Shown piece after piece: positions 31,998 through 41,793 of a DNA stretch of 48,933 bases. The stretch comes from Clostridiales bacterium UBA7568 (GTDB lineage Bacteria; Bacillota; Clostridia; Oscillospirales; CAG-272). The first letter of the stretch is position 1; each line of letters begins with the position of its first letter. Location: assembly GCA_002479075.1 (NCBI GenBank), contig DLLG01000012.1, positions 47,692-96,624 of the forward strand, read 5' to 3'. Made by a program: the position numbers and the translations under genes. Below the pieces are notes generated by a model. It made no database searches. It saw only the letters and a list, made by a program, of their open reading frames with translations, and was not told the DNA's origin.

Positions 31998-34900
31998 TTA
32001 TTTCTGTTTTTCTGCGAGACTTTCTTCCTTCGCTCTGTCAAGTTCCTTCGGGATAGCGTCGAAGAGTGCTTCGTTATGAAGCGCTTCGGCAGCGTCCTTG
32101 CAGTACTGCTCTATGTCCTCGGCGGTTGCAACGCCTTCAACATATTTCTTGGATATTTCTTTCATATAGTCTTCGATGGTAACTTTTCCTTCGGAGCATT
32201 CTTTTCTCGCTATATCGTAAATAACGGATTCGATAACCTCGGGATCCATATTTCTGAAAGCGTCAAGATCATATCCGAGAGCGGTTATCTCGTTGCTGTA
32301 ATGATCGATGAGCTTGTTGAGCGCCTCGATATATTTTGCCGCGTTTGTCTTTGCGTTCGTATAATCCGCAAGAGTTGAACCGACGAGCTTGACCATTTCG
32401 TTTGTGTAATAGCCGACGTCGTGAATTACGTCAAATACGATATCCTGAATTTCGTCATATTTGAAGTTGTTTATCTGGCTCTGCGTATAGACGATTCTGA
32501 GGGTCTGCGTGTTCTTCGTCTTCATCATATTGACGTATTTGATATAGCTTTCCATATGCGTTCTCGTTGTTCTGAACTCGCTGTAACTGATGCCAGCCTT
32601 TTCGCACATTGTGTGATATATCTGCGTCTTTTCTTCGATGAGATAATTGAATACGGCTTCAAGTATTTCCGAGGAAGTAAGTGCCATAGAGCCCTTTTCT
32701 CTGTATTTCTCTGCGGAATATACTTCTCTTATTGCCGATTTATATTTCGATTTGATTCTTGAAATGTAAGAATCGTATGAGATCTGGTCTTTCTTTTTGA
32801 GCGCGTCTGCTTCAGCCTTTGTCATACCGTAGGGAGCGAAGATTTCGTCATAAATTCCGTTCTGGAACTCTGCCATTGAAACGCCCTGCTCCTTCAGCCA
32901 TTCAAGATAAAGCAGCTCGTGAATCTTCTCGGCAACCTTTACCGGAGTAGCTGAGGCGCTGTCTGTATTGTATCTGTTCTCTGCGAGCAGATCTGCGTAT
33001 TCCGCCTTGAGCTTTTCAACCGCCTCGATGAACGGCTCTGCATTCTTATGCTCGCTTGCAAGATCGTCCCAGGAAACAAGATATTTGTTTCCGAGGTCGT
33101 CATAGAATTCCATAAGAGAAGAGATATAAGTCTTTACGAGATCGGAATACTTTTCTTCCGTCAGGTCGTTCTTTTTTATATAGCTCTCTGTAACAACGGC
33201 GAGGAGTGCCTCCTCAAATTCGATATCGGACATAGCATCATACTTTGCCTTTTCCGCTTCGTCCATATCTGTAAATATGAGCATATCCGCCATAATACGG
33301 AGATATTTGATGTTTGTGAAATACTGCTTTGCGTCATCTCTGTACTTTGCGAAAGAGTTGCCGGTTGCCTGTTTTGCATAGCTTACACCGAGTATGTCTG
33401 TCAGCTTCTGCTGAGTCAGAACGTCTATTCCGGCGGATGTCACGATGTTTGCATATTTCTCTGCCGTGAGCTTATCAACGATCTTTCCGATAAGCCAATC
33501 GTTACTTCTTATGCTGCTGCCTTTGACAGCCGCTTCAAAGTTGTCCTTGATACCATCTGCCTTGAGGCATTCGATAAGGTAGTCCTTGTAGTACCATTTC
33601 ATATCAACGAGCTTATTCTGACCTGCAACTCTGTCCGAGTTTTCAAGGTACCAGTCATAAGTCGTGCCGACGTTCTTGAAAGCCTCCTCAAGAGCAACTC
33701 TCTTGAGAATACTGCTCATCTCTGCGTCAACGGCACTGTCGTTGAGATAGTATGTGAGGAAGGGAGAGAGAAGCGAGGAAAGGTTTGTGAGCTTATAATA
33801 TTTCCATTGATCCGAGTTCTGACCTTCATCCGGATAGCCCATATAGACGTTGCCGGTAAGAGCTGTTTTCATCGCATAGTCGCTGTTGAGACGCTTGATT
33901 GTAAGACCGTCGTCGTTGACCTTGTAGTTTACGTCTTTTATACCGTACTGAAGAAGATTCTTGAGTTCAGGAGTTGTGTTGATCGCCTGAATGACTTCAA
34001 GAGAGCGTTCTGCGCTTGACGTATACTCGCTTACAGCCATCATTCCTTCAAATATGTCCGTTTCCGTTACAAAAGGATTCTGAACAAGCTGCACATAATA
34101 TTCGTCGCCGTATGCGTCTGCAACGGATGCGTCACCGACGATAACCGCAACGGCATAATTTTCTTCGTCGCCTTCGAAATATCCGAGTTTTTCGTATTCG
34201 GACATAAGCTTGAGATGATCAGTGTATTCGGGAATGTCAAAGAGGTTGTTTATTGTGAATTTCTTGTTTTCTTCAACATTATAACCGTATATCGGGTCGG
34301 CGTAAGTTGCAATTGCAACATCCTTGCCGAACGGATAGAAAATTCCGAGTGCTTCCGGAACGTTCTTCATCGGTTTTACGCCTTCGTTCTGCTTGACAGA
34401 AGCGAGAAAGTCCGAAAGATCTGCGTAATTGCTTATGTTCTCATAGTTGAGAGAGTATTTGTCGGCAAGGTCTTTTCTGACCACGATATATGTGTATTCA
34501 GCAAGAAGATTGTTAGAGGGAATCGCCTTTATGCCGCCCGTTGTGGCAGAAAGCTGCGAAAAATATGTCGGATAGATATACTGACTGAACTTTGAGAAGC
34601 TTCCGTCGCTGCTGTTGAGATAAGTTTCGAGCGATTTGATCACGCCGTCATTATCAAAACGGTCATACATTTCCTTGCCGGAGATCATAACTATGTCGAT
34701 CGGAGATTCGGGATCCGGATATACAATCGATATAATACCGCCCTCGTCAACCGTCGTCTGCTCGGACAGATACTTGATTCTCGTCGAAATTGTTTCGGCG
34801 GGTGTTCTGTTATCCTTTCTCCATTTGCTTGACGACTTTTTGGCAAGCGCGGCAGCGAGCTTATCCTGCTCGTTTGCCAGGCTCTGCATATACTTGTTGT

Positions 34901-35231
34901 ATTGCAGAATAGCGCTGTCGATATTGTCAAGATGCTCCTTCTCGGCAATTCTCTTGTCGATAAGGTCATAGTATTCATCTTCTGTGACAAGCGTGAGCTT
35001 TATTTTTGTCTTATATCTTGCAACGAGGATTTTATTGAGCTCCTCTTCAACCGCCGCGATCGCTTCGGGCGTTGTCGAGCCTTCAGTTATACCCAGAAAG
35101 TTCAGCGTCGTCGGCAGGCGGTCGTTCGAATCGTCCTGTTCTTTCTCGTCAAAGAGAGAACAGCCCGTCATTGCAAGCACGCCGAAAAGCATTACGGCGG
35201 CAAGTATCAGACATAAAAGTTTTTTTACCAT
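31998..35231 (-). CDS. Very large solute-binding-like lipoprotein (1077 residues)
   Basis: The ATG at 35231, 9 nt after GGAGG, begins a lipoprotein signal peptide (MVKKLLCLILAAVMLFGVLA) with lipobox MTGC and lipidated Cys at residue 24, so it is anchored outside the membrane. Residues about 45 to 520 resemble an ABC-transporter solute-binding protein: DIVMISGKEMYDRFD, ANLTYIVVRKD-like strands and a segment ELKNLLQYGIKDVNYKV as in family-1 binding proteins with a DUF3502-like part. The remaining 550 residues are charged and largely helical, which is far beyond a normal binding protein (about 450-550). No permease or ATPase gene is nearby. The function is unknown. Confidence 0.75.
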   Translation of the reverse strand: MVKKLLCLILAAVMLFGVLAMTGCSLFDEKEQDDSNDRLPTTLNFLGITEGSTTPEAIAAVEEELNKILVARYKTKIKLTLVTEDEYYDLIDKRIAEKEHLDNIDSAILQYNKYMQSLANEQDKLAAALAKKSSSKWRKDNRTPAETISTRIKYLSEQTTVDEGGIISIVYPDPESPIDIVMISGKEMYDRFDNDGVIKSLETYLNSSDGSFSKFSQYIYPTYFSQLSATTGGIKAIPSNNLLAEYTYIVVRKDLADKYSLNYENISNYADLSDFLASVKQNEGVKPMKNVPEALGIFYPFGKDVAIATYADPIYGYNVEENKKFTINNLFDIPEYTDHLKLMSEYEKLGYFEGDEENYAVAVIVGDASVADAYGDEYYVQLVQNPFVTETDIFEGMMAVSEYTSSAERSLEVIQAINTTPELKNLLQYGIKDVNYKVNDDGLTIKRLNSDYAMKTALTGNVYMGYPDEGQNSDQWKYYKLTNLSSLLSPFLTYYLNDSAVDAEMSSILKRVALEEAFKNVGTTYDWYLENSDRVAGQNKLVDMKWYYKDYLIECLKADGIKDNFEAAVKGSSIRSNDWLIGKIVDKLTAEKYANIVTSAGIDVLTQQKLTDILGVSYAKQATGNSFAKYRDDAKQYFTNIKYLRIMADMLIFTDMDEAEKAKYDAMSDIEFEEALLAVVTESYIKKNDLTEEKYSDLVKTYISSLMEFYDDLGNKYLVSWDDLASEHKNAEPFIEAVEKLKAEYADLLAENRYNTDSASATPVKVAEKIHELLYLEWLKEQGVSMAEFQNGIYDEIFAPYGMTKAEADALKKKDQISYDSYISRIKSKYKSAIREVYSAEKYREKGSMALTSSEILEAVFNYLIEEKTQIYHTMCEKAGISYSEFRTTRTHMESYIKYVNMMKTKNTQTLRIVYTQSQINNFKYDEIQDIVFDVIHDVGYYTNEMVKLVGSTLADYTNAKTNAAKYIEALNKLIDHYSNEITALGYDLDAFRNMDPEVIESVIYDIARKECSEGKVTIEDYMKEISKKYVEGVATAEDIEQYCKDAAEALHNEALFDAIPKELDRAKEESLAEKQK

Positions 35232-35313
35232 AGAAATTTTCCTCCGGAAAAAGTTTTCTTGCTTGCTGATCATTTGCGAAAAATAATGCGCAAAGTTATA
35301 ATAATATATAATA

Positions 35314-35342
35314 ATATTACTACAAAATCTCCCCTGTGTCAA
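35314..35342 (-). promoter_or_regulatory. Sigma-A promoter of the large lipoprotein gene
   Basis: On the minus strand TTGACA (35342-35337) is followed after 17 bp by TAATAT (35319-35314), about 80 nt before the ATG. This is a close match to the housekeeping consensus. Confidence 0.75.
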
Positions 35343-35500
35343 GTGATAATTTGATTCGCGGAAATGCGCTCTCTGCAATTTCGACATCAGGGCTACCGGT
35401 TTATCGTCATTTTCGACAAAACAACAAGCCGCACATTTTGCTTTATGCACAACAGTAATATGCACAAAGGTCAAAATATGCGGCGGAACGTTGTGTATTA
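35343..35500. other. Intergenic stretch with peptide-like frames on both strands
   Basis: This gap between rpoD and the lipoprotein promoter has no gene I can name. On the plus strand a short frame reads TSGLPVYRHFRQNNKP, and on the minus strand a frame contains KAKCAACCFVENDDKP, both without a convincing start. Short peptides of this kind are, as I remember, annotated many times in clostridial genomes, which would indicate a repeat rather than a gene. This is unverified. Confidence 0.3.
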
Positions 35501-35516
35501 TGCGGGCTGAAAAATA

Positions 35517-36866
35517 TCAGTCAAGATAGTCTTTGAGCTTCTTTGAACGGCTCGGATGGCGGAGTTTGCGCAGAGCTTTTGCCTCTATCTGGCGAATTCT
35601 CTCGCGGGTTATATTGAACTTCTGCCCAACCTCTTCAAGCGTTCTCGCTCTGCCGTCTTCAAGTCCGAAGCGGAGTTTGAGAACGTGTTCCTCTCTCGGC
35701 GTCAGCGTGTGAAGCACTTCGGAAAGCTGTTCGCGGAGAAGCGCATAGGAAGCTGCGTCCGCAGGCGCGGGAGACTCTCTGTCCTCAATAAAATCGCCTA
35801 TGTGGCTGTCTTCCTCCTCGCCGACGGGAGTTTCAAGAGAGATCGGATCCTGCGCAACCTTGATTATCTCGCGGATCTTATCCGGGCTCATATTGAGCTC
35901 CTTTGCCATTTCCTCAGGAGTAACCTCTCTGCCGAGCTCCTGAAGCATCTCGCGTGATCTCTTGGTGTATTTATGAATCGTCTCAACCATATGAACCGGA
36001 ATTCTGATCGTGCGCGCCTGATCGGCGATAGCTCTCGTTATTGCCTGACGGATCCACCAAGTTGCATATGTTGAAAACTTATAGCCCTTTGTATAATCGA
36101 ACTTTGAAACAGCCTTCATAAGACCGAGGTTTCCCTCCTGAATGAGATCAAGGAAGAACAGCCCCTTACCGACATATTTCTTTGCTATGCTGACGACAAG
36201 TCGCAAATTGGCTTCGACAAGCTCCTGCTTTGCTCTTTCGTCGCCCTCTGCCATACGCTTCGAAAGCTCTGCTTCCCTCTCTGCGGAAAGAAGCGGCACC
36301 CTGCCGATCTCCTTGAGATACATCTTAACGGGGTCATCGATCATCAGCCCTTCCTGTGAGAGGGCTTTTTCCATACTTTCGGAGCTTTCAAAGTTTTCAA
36401 GATCGGCTTCAATGTTCTCGTCAAGATCGATAGGCTCTTCGTCATCAAAATCCTCCGTGACGTCAATACCCATAGCCTCAAGCGTTTCATAGAGCTTGTC
36501 TATCTGGTCAAGGTCATAATCCGTATCGCCGAGGGAAACCATTATCTCGCTGTTCGAAATAGAGCCCTTTGCTTTCGCCTTGTCAATAATCTCCTGAATA
36601 TCGTTTTTCTCCTTGTGCTCGGGGTTCTCCGGCTTGGTCTCTGCCGCGGGCGATTGAGCTTCTTCGGTCTTCTTTGAAGAATGCGCCTTTGAGAGGCTCT
36701 TCTTTTTTGAATCGTGATGCTCTTCCGAAGCAACTGTCTCGGTCGCAACGGTATTCGCCGTTTCGGCTTCGCTTGTCACAGTTTTTCTGCCGGTTTTCTT
36801 TGGTGTCTTTTTCTCCTCTTCGGCAGCCGCCTCAGCCGCAACCGTGTTGTTTGTTTCTTCAAACAT
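35517..36866 (-). CDS. rpoD: RNA polymerase primary sigma factor RpoD (SigA)
   Basis: The housekeeping sigma factor. The 449-residue protein has an acidic Ala/Glu/Lys-rich N-terminal extension (about 1-95), a short region 1.1-like part, region 1.2 (DPVKMYLKEIGRVPLLSAERE), region 2 with DLIQEGNLGLMKAV and STYATWWIRQAITRAI (-10 recognition), region 3 and region 4 with LEEVGQKFNITRERIRQIEAKALRKL (-35 recognition). It follows dnaG by 42 nt in the usual dnaG-rpoD arrangement. The extension is lower complexity than in most homologues. Confidence 0.98.
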   Translation of the reverse strand: MFEETNNTVAAEAAAEEEKKTPKKTGRKTVTSEAETANTVATETVASEEHHDSKKKSLSKAHSSKKTEEAQSPAAETKPENPEHKEKNDIQEIIDKAKAKGSISNSEIMVSLGDTDYDLDQIDKLYETLEAMGIDVTEDFDDEEPIDLDENIEADLENFESSESMEKALSQEGLMIDDPVKMYLKEIGRVPLLSAEREAELSKRMAEGDERAKQELVEANLRLVVSIAKKYVGKGLFFLDLIQEGNLGLMKAVSKFDYTKGYKFSTYATWWIRQAITRAIADQARTIRIPVHMVETIHKYTKRSREMLQELGREVTPEEMAKELNMSPDKIREIIKVAQDPISLETPVGEEEDSHIGDFIEDRESPAPADAASYALLREQLSEVLHTLTPREEHVLKLRFGLEDGRARTLEEVGQKFNITRERIRQIEAKALRKLRHPSRSKKLKDYLD

Positions 36867-36908
36867 TGAATTTTCCTCCGAAATTTATGTATTCGTACTT
36901 TTTAATTA

Positions 36909-38666
36909 TCATTTCTTCTGTTGTTTTTTTCTCTCTATCAGCTTCATAAGCGAGTCAATATCGCCGCTGTCCTTCTCTGCCGATTCGCATACAGCCCTTT
37001 TCAGCGACTTTACGCTCTCCTCAAAGACGCTCTCGCTGTTGTCCGTCAGCTCCTGCCTTGCGACAAGCATTGATGACATCCTTGATATTTCCTCCGGCGA
37101 AAATTCGTCTGCAAACGCGCCGAATCCCCCTTCGCTGCCCCTCTCGAGAAGCCGCAGAAATACTCTCTTATTGAAATCTGTTACAAAATCACTCTCGGAA
37201 AGCTCCGTTTTTCCGTTGCGTACTTTTTCCGTATATTCCGGAAAGAGCAACATCAGCCCGAGAACCGTTTCCTCTGCGTGCGCCGCCTTGACGTTCTTTG
37301 CGTAATCACGATTTACCCTATCTCCGACGCCGAGCGAACTCATAACTATCTTCCGTTTTTCCTCTGCTTCGCGGTCCTTTTTTCTGTATTTGCGCTTGCG
37401 TTCCGTATCGCTTCGGACGTTTGCCGTCTCAAGCCCGAGGGCAGATGCAATCTTACCGATATAAACTTCCCTCTCTATGCTCGATTCAATATCAGCCGCA
37501 ATGCCGCAAAGCTCCTCCGCCGCCTTTATCTTTTCATCCGGAATGTCAACATTATATTTTTTCATAACCGATCCGAGCAGAAATTCCAGCTTGCCCTCGC
37601 TCTCCGCAACGAGCGCGCGGAATTTTTCCGCTCCGAACTTTTTGACATATTCGTCCGGGTCTTTCGCGCCGTCCATATGGAGCACACGGACCTCAAGTCC
37701 GGCTTCAGTCAGCATCGGTATGGCTCTTTTTGTCGCAGCCGTTCCGGCGCCGTCGCTGTCATATGCAATGACAACCTTTTTCGTATACTTTGCCATTATC
37801 CTTGCCTGATCGGTCGTAAGCGCCGTGCCGAGGGTTGCGACAGCGTTCGAAAGCCCCGCAAGGTTGACTCCGATAACGTCCATATACCCCTCGCAGAGTA
37901 TCAGCTCCTCGGAGCAACACGTTCTCGCAAAGTTCAGCGAGTAGAGGTTGCGGCTCTTTTTGAAAACGGGAGTGTCCGAGCTGTTGAGATATTTCGGCTG
38001 TACATCGCCGATGGCTCGTCCGCCGAAAGCAATCACGTTGCCGAAATTGTCTATTATCGGAAACATTATTCTTCCCCTGAAATAGTCAAAATATCTGCCG
38101 TTTTTCGATTTTCCGCAGAGAAACGCCTCTTTCAGCTCCTCATCCTTATATCCGAGCGACACCATATGGTTCCGCAACGCATCGAAGCTGTCCGGCGCAT
38201 AGCCAAGCCCAAAACGCGTGATCGCCGACTTCGGCAGCTTGCGCTTGTTTAAAAGATAGTCAACAGCCTTCTCCGCGCCCGGTTTTGAAAGCGACGAATG
38301 AAAAAACCTCGCCGCCTCCCTGTTCATATCATAAAATCTTCTTCGCCTGCCCGATTCGCTTTTTTCTCCGTCCGTATCGGGCATTTTCATTCCGACACGG
38401 TTGCAGAGAAACTCGAGCGCACCGAGATAATCAAGGTTTTCCGCCGCCATAACAAAGGTTATAACGTCGCCCCCCGCTCCGCAGCCGAAGCAATGATAGC
38501 TGTTGGTATCGGTAAACACCGTAAACGACGGCGTCTTTTCCGAATGGAACGGACAAAGCCCGACAAGTCTCGAGCCCGCCCGCTTGAGCGTTACATACAT
38601 AGAGATAACTTCTTCTATTCTGTTTCGGAATTTGAGATCGTCTATAAATTCCGGCGTGATTTTCAA
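36909..38666 (-). CDS. dnaG: DNA primase
   Basis: Makes RNA primers at the replication fork. The 585-residue protein has the N-terminal zinc-binding domain with C38, H41, C59 and C62, the TOPRIM core (ELILCEGYMDVIGVN near residue 250, and AYDSDGAGTAATKRAI), and a C-terminal helicase-binding domain from about 440. A GGAGG ribosome binding site precedes the ATG. It lies between dgt and rpoD, a common clostridial gene order. Confidence 0.98.
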   Translation of the reverse strand: MKITPEFIDDLKFRNRIEEVISMYVTLKRAGSRLVGLCPFHSEKTPSFTVFTDTNSYHCFGCGAGGDVITFVMAAENLDYLGALEFLCNRVGMKMPDTDGEKSESGRRRRFYDMNREAARFFHSSLSKPGAEKAVDYLLNKRKLPKSAITRFGLGYAPDSFDALRNHMVSLGYKDEELKEAFLCGKSKNGRYFDYFRGRIMFPIIDNFGNVIAFGGRAIGDVQPKYLNSSDTPVFKKSRNLYSLNFARTCCSEELILCEGYMDVIGVNLAGLSNAVATLGTALTTDQARIMAKYTKKVVIAYDSDGAGTAATKRAIPMLTEAGLEVRVLHMDGAKDPDEYVKKFGAEKFRALVAESEGKLEFLLGSVMKKYNVDIPDEKIKAAEELCGIAADIESSIEREVYIGKIASALGLETANVRSDTERKRKYRKKDREAEEKRKIVMSSLGVGDRVNRDYAKNVKAAHAEETVLGLMLLFPEYTEKVRNGKTELSESDFVTDFNKRVFLRLLERGSEGGFGAFADEFSPEEISRMSSMLVARQELTDNSESVFEESVKSLKRAVCESAEKDSGDIDSLMKLIERKKQQKK

Positions 38667-38689
38667 ATCAAGTTACCTCCTTTTTTGTT

Positions 38690-39685
38690 TTATTTCCAAA
38701 CCTTCGGCACAAAAATACGCTCGAACGTATTTATTGCATATCTGTCCGTCATTCCGCAGATATAGTCGCAGGCACGACGTTCGACAGAATCGCTCTCGTC
38801 AATATTGTATTCCTCCGGCATTTTGTCCGGGTTCTGCACAAAGTATTCGTAGAGACGCTTGAGCATATCCATCGCGCGCCCCTCTTCGCCCTTCGCTTCG
38901 GGATTTCTGTATACCTTTTCAAAAAGGAACTCGCGAAGCTCAAGCATTGCGGAATGAATGGTATCTTCCATAATTATATCGTTTTTGCCCGTGCTCTGCT
39001 CGATAACAGAGCTGACAAGAGTTCCGATACGCTTTGAGTGCGTATCTCCGAGGATACCCGTCAGTTTTTTGGGCAGATCGTCCGGACGCAGAATTTTCGC
39101 TCTTATCGCGTCGTCTATATCGTGATTGATATAGGCAATTCTGTCCGCAAATTTGATTATCTTCCCCTCAAGGGTCGATGCGGAGTTGCTGCCGGAATGA
39201 TTGACTATTGCGTCGCGGACCTCAAAGGTCAGGTTCAGTCCCTTCCCGCCTTTTTCGAGCTTGTCAACTACGCGCAGGCTCTGATAATAATGCGTAAAGC
39301 CCGGATCAAAGCATTCCATAAGAGCTCGCTCGCCTGCGTGAGCAAACGGCGGATGACCGAGATCGTGACCAAGACCCGCCGCCTCCGTCAGATCTTCGTT
39401 GAGCGAAAGCCCTCTTGCGATCGTCCTTGCGATCTGCGTAACCTCAAGAGTGTGCGTCAGACGGGTTCTGTAATGATCGTCCTCCGGGCAGAGAAAAACC
39501 TGAGTTTTGTTCATCAGTCTGCGGAAGGACTTCGAATGGATTATTCTGTCTCTGTCCCGCTGAAATTCCGTTCTCAGGGGACACGGCGCTATCGGGTAAA
39601 GACGTCCCTTTGTGTTCTCTGAAAGACACGCAAAGAGAGAAAGTGTATTTCTTTCGCGCTCCATAAGCATTTCGGCTACGGTCAA
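38690..39685 (-). CDS. dgt: dGTP triphosphohydrolase-like HD-domain protein
   Basis: Hydrolyses dNTPs to nucleoside and triphosphate, or is a close relative. A TTG start at 39685, preceded by GAGGAGG at 8 nt, gives 331 residues with the usual opening (TVAEMLMERERNTLS). The HD metal site is visible as H78 (THTLE) and H107-D108 in GHDLGHPPFAHAGE. The open frame extends ten codons further, across the ribosome binding site. It is the first gene of the dgt-dnaG-rpoD cluster, with 23 nt to dnaG. Confidence 0.93.
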   Translation of the reverse strand: MTVAEMLMERERNTLSLFACLSENTKGRLYPIAPCPLRTEFQRDRDRIIHSKSFRRLMNKTQVFLCPEDDHYRTRLTHTLEVTQIARTIARGLSLNEDLTEAAGLGHDLGHPPFAHAGERALMECFDPGFTHYYQSLRVVDKLEKGGKGLNLTFEVRDAIVNHSGSNSASTLEGKIIKFADRIAYINHDIDDAIRAKILRPDDLPKKLTGILGDTHSKRIGTLVSSVIEQSTGKNDIIMEDTIHSAMLELREFLFEKVYRNPEAKGEEGRAMDMLKRLYEYFVQNPDKMPEEYNIDESDSVERRACDYICGMTDRYAINTFERIFVPKVWK

Positions 39686-39778
39686 GGCAAAGACCTCCTC
39701 ATTTTCGTTGTTCAATCATAATATACGCAAAAGTTTAAGAAAATCCTTTTTATCGTTTGGATTTTCGACAGTTTTTCG

Positions 39779-40402
39779 TCACTTTTTAGCGTCAAAACGC
39801 TCTCCTGTGTGCAAAACGCGGCATTTGCCGCCCGTCATCTCGCTTATTCTCTCCGAAAACGCAGCCTCCTCCGCCGAGAGTATCGCAAATCTGACCTTTA
39901 CTTCGGAGAGAAATTCCGTGCCGTCGATTATCGTCGTATATCTTCCGAGCTCATAGAGGAGCCTGTCATAATCGGGATAAGGGCAGGTGAATTCGCATTC
40001 GGAAAAGAGATCATAGGTAACGGTTCCCGCCTCCGCGACAGCGCCCGCCGCAGCTTTTGAATAAGCCCTGACGAGCCCCCCTGCGCCGAGGAGAATCCCC
40101 CCGAAATACCTTGTGACGACAACTGCGGCATTGTCAATTCCGCTTTTGCGGATAACATCGAGCACCGGAACCCCGCCGGTTCCCTGCGGCTCGCCGTCAT
40201 CGCTTGCGTGGCACGCCCCGCCGACAACATACGCCGAAACGTTGTGCCTTGCGTCAGAGTGCTTCGCTTTTATTTCCGCAACGAAAGCGAGCGCCTCCGC
40301 CTCGCTTGAAACGGGCGCGGCATAGCCGATAAAAACGGACTTTTTCTCCGTAAACTCAAATGTCCCTCTTTTTCCGAGGGTCGTCAGGGCTTCTGTCGCC
40401 AT
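39779..40402 (-). CDS. yigZ: YigZ/IMPACT-family protein
   Basis: A 207-residue member of the UPF0029 family related to mammalian IMPACT. The signature H-N-V-S-A-Y and SDDGEPQGTGGVPVLDVI is at about 53-86, followed by VVVTRYFGGILLGAGGLVRAY. The C-terminal part (about 135-207) is the DUF1949-like domain. The bacterial function is not established. It lies 35 nt after hflX and probably on the same transcript. Confidence 0.93.
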   Translation of the reverse strand: MATEALTTLGKRGTFEFTEKKSVFIGYAAPVSSEAEALAFVAEIKAKHSDARHNVSAYVVGGACHASDDGEPQGTGGVPVLDVIRKSGIDNAAVVVTRYFGGILLGAGGLVRAYSKAAAGAVAEAGTVTYDLFSECEFTCPYPDYDRLLYELGRYTTIIDGTEFLSEVKVRFAILSAEEAAFSERISEMTGGKCRVLHTGERFDAKK

Positions 40403-40437
40403 TGGTTTTCTCCTCTCCGGATATATTCTTTTTCGGT

Positions 40438-41700
40438 TTACTTTATATAGTTTTTCAGCTGACCCGCTGTTTTTTCATCTGCCACGGCAACGACGGTAAC
40501 GCCCTCCTCGCCGTATTCCTCAGAGAGGACGGTTGCATTTTTATAAAGGATGTTTTTCTTTGAGAGATCGCCGTGCGGGAAAACAAATGTCAGCTGTTTT
40601 TTGCCGCCGTGGGCAAGGTTTTCGAGCTTTTCGGAAAGCTCCGAAAGTCCGTCTCCCGTCTTTGCGGAAATGAAAATCCTCTCTTTTTTCGAATCTTCAA
40701 AGGGAGAAATCACATCCCTTATTCCTATATCGCATTTATTGAAGACGTAAAGCGTCGGTAGCCCGCCCGCGCCAAGCTCAGATATAAGCTTTTCCGTAAC
40801 CTCTATCTGCGCCGCACACTCGGGATCGCTCGCATCGACGACTATCATCAGCGCATCCGCATATTTCAGCTCCTCAAGAGTCGATTTGAAAGCGTCTATA
40901 AGATGATGCGGCAGGTTGCGGATAAATCCGACGGTGTCCGTCAGCAGGATTTCCTCTCCCGACGGGAGAGAATATTTTCTCGTTGTCGTGTCGAGAGTCG
41001 CAAAGAGCTTGTCCTCGGCAAGAATTCCCGCGCCCGTCAGAGCGTTGAGCAGTGTCGATTTTCCCGCATTCGTATATCCGACGATCGCAACGGAAAAAAT
41101 GCCGGAGCGTTTTCTCTGTGCGCGTTGTGTAGTTCTGTTCTTTTCGAGACGTTCTATCTGCTCGCGCAAAGCGTCAATGCGACGTCTGACGTGTCTTCGG
41201 TCGGTTTCCAGCTTGGATTCGCCGGGACCCCTTGTGCCGATACCGCCGCCGAGCCTTGAAAGCTCGCTGCCTTTGCCCGTCAGTCGCGGAACGGTATATT
41301 TCAGCTGTGCAAGCTCAACCTGCAATTTTCCCTCTCCGCTTACGGCGTGAAGAGCGAAAATATCGAGAATGAGCATACTTCTGTCTATCACGCGCAGGTC
41401 GGTGTCATCCTCAAGATTCTTTATCTGCGATGGCGAAAGCTCGCAGTCAAAAATGACTGTATCAATATCGTTGTTTTCGCAAAGCTCTTTCAGCTCTTCA
41501 ACTTTCCCCTGCCCGATATATGTTCTCGGCTCGGGGTTTTCTCTGTTCTGCGTCAGCCTTGCGATAACCTTTCCGCCGGCTGTTTCTGTCAACCTTTCAA
41601 GCTCGCAGAGCGACGCTTCAAAATTTCTCTCGTCGTCACCGGGCAGAAAAACGCCGACAAGCGCAACGTTTGTTATAGCTTCCTTGCTTGTAAATTCCAT
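40438..41700 (-). CDS. hflX: Ribosome-associated GTPase HflX
   Basis: HflX splits stalled ribosomes in several bacteria. The 420-residue protein has the N-terminal HflX domain with RTYIGQGKVEEL and the Gly-rich GGGIGTRGPGESKLETDRR (about 151-169), a coiled linker, and the G domain with GYTNAGKST (208-216), DTVGFI, and NKCD. A short C-terminal domain follows. It is followed by the YigZ-family gene and preceded by the rpmE terminator. Confidence 0.97.
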   Translation of the reverse strand: MEFTSKEAITNVALVGVFLPGDDERNFEASLCELERLTETAGGKVIARLTQNRENPEPRTYIGQGKVEELKELCENNDIDTVIFDCELSPSQIKNLEDDTDLRVIDRSMLILDIFALHAVSGEGKLQVELAQLKYTVPRLTGKGSELSRLGGGIGTRGPGESKLETDRRHVRRRIDALREQIERLEKNRTTQRAQRKRSGIFSVAIVGYTNAGKSTLLNALTGAGILAEDKLFATLDTTTRKYSLPSGEEILLTDTVGFIRNLPHHLIDAFKSTLEELKYADALMIVVDASDPECAAQIEVTEKLISELGAGGLPTLYVFNKCDIGIRDVISPFEDSKKERIFISAKTGDGLSELSEKLENLAHGGKKQLTFVFPHGDLSKKNILYKNATVLSEEYGEEGVTVVAVADEKTAGQLKNYIK

Positions 41701-41725
41701 AGTTTGTTCTCCTTTCAGAAAGCAG

Positions 41726-41772
41726 AAAAAAGGCGGGTGCGCGCACTAGCTTCTGCTGTGCGTTTCCCCGCC
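41726..41772 (-). terminator. Terminator of rpmE
   Basis: On the minus strand GGCGGG pairs with CCCGCC (41772-41767 with 41737-41732), with an inner CGCAC/GTGCG pair, followed by a T tract. It lies between rpmE and hflX. Confidence 0.8.
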
Positions 41773-41793
41773 AAATCAAAGTCATTAACCTGA

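Noticed and set aside
35232..35474. 81-residue N-terminal extension of the large lipoprotein
   Set aside because: The internal Met at 35231 starts a perfect lipoprotein signal peptide and has GGAGG; the extension contains the promoter.
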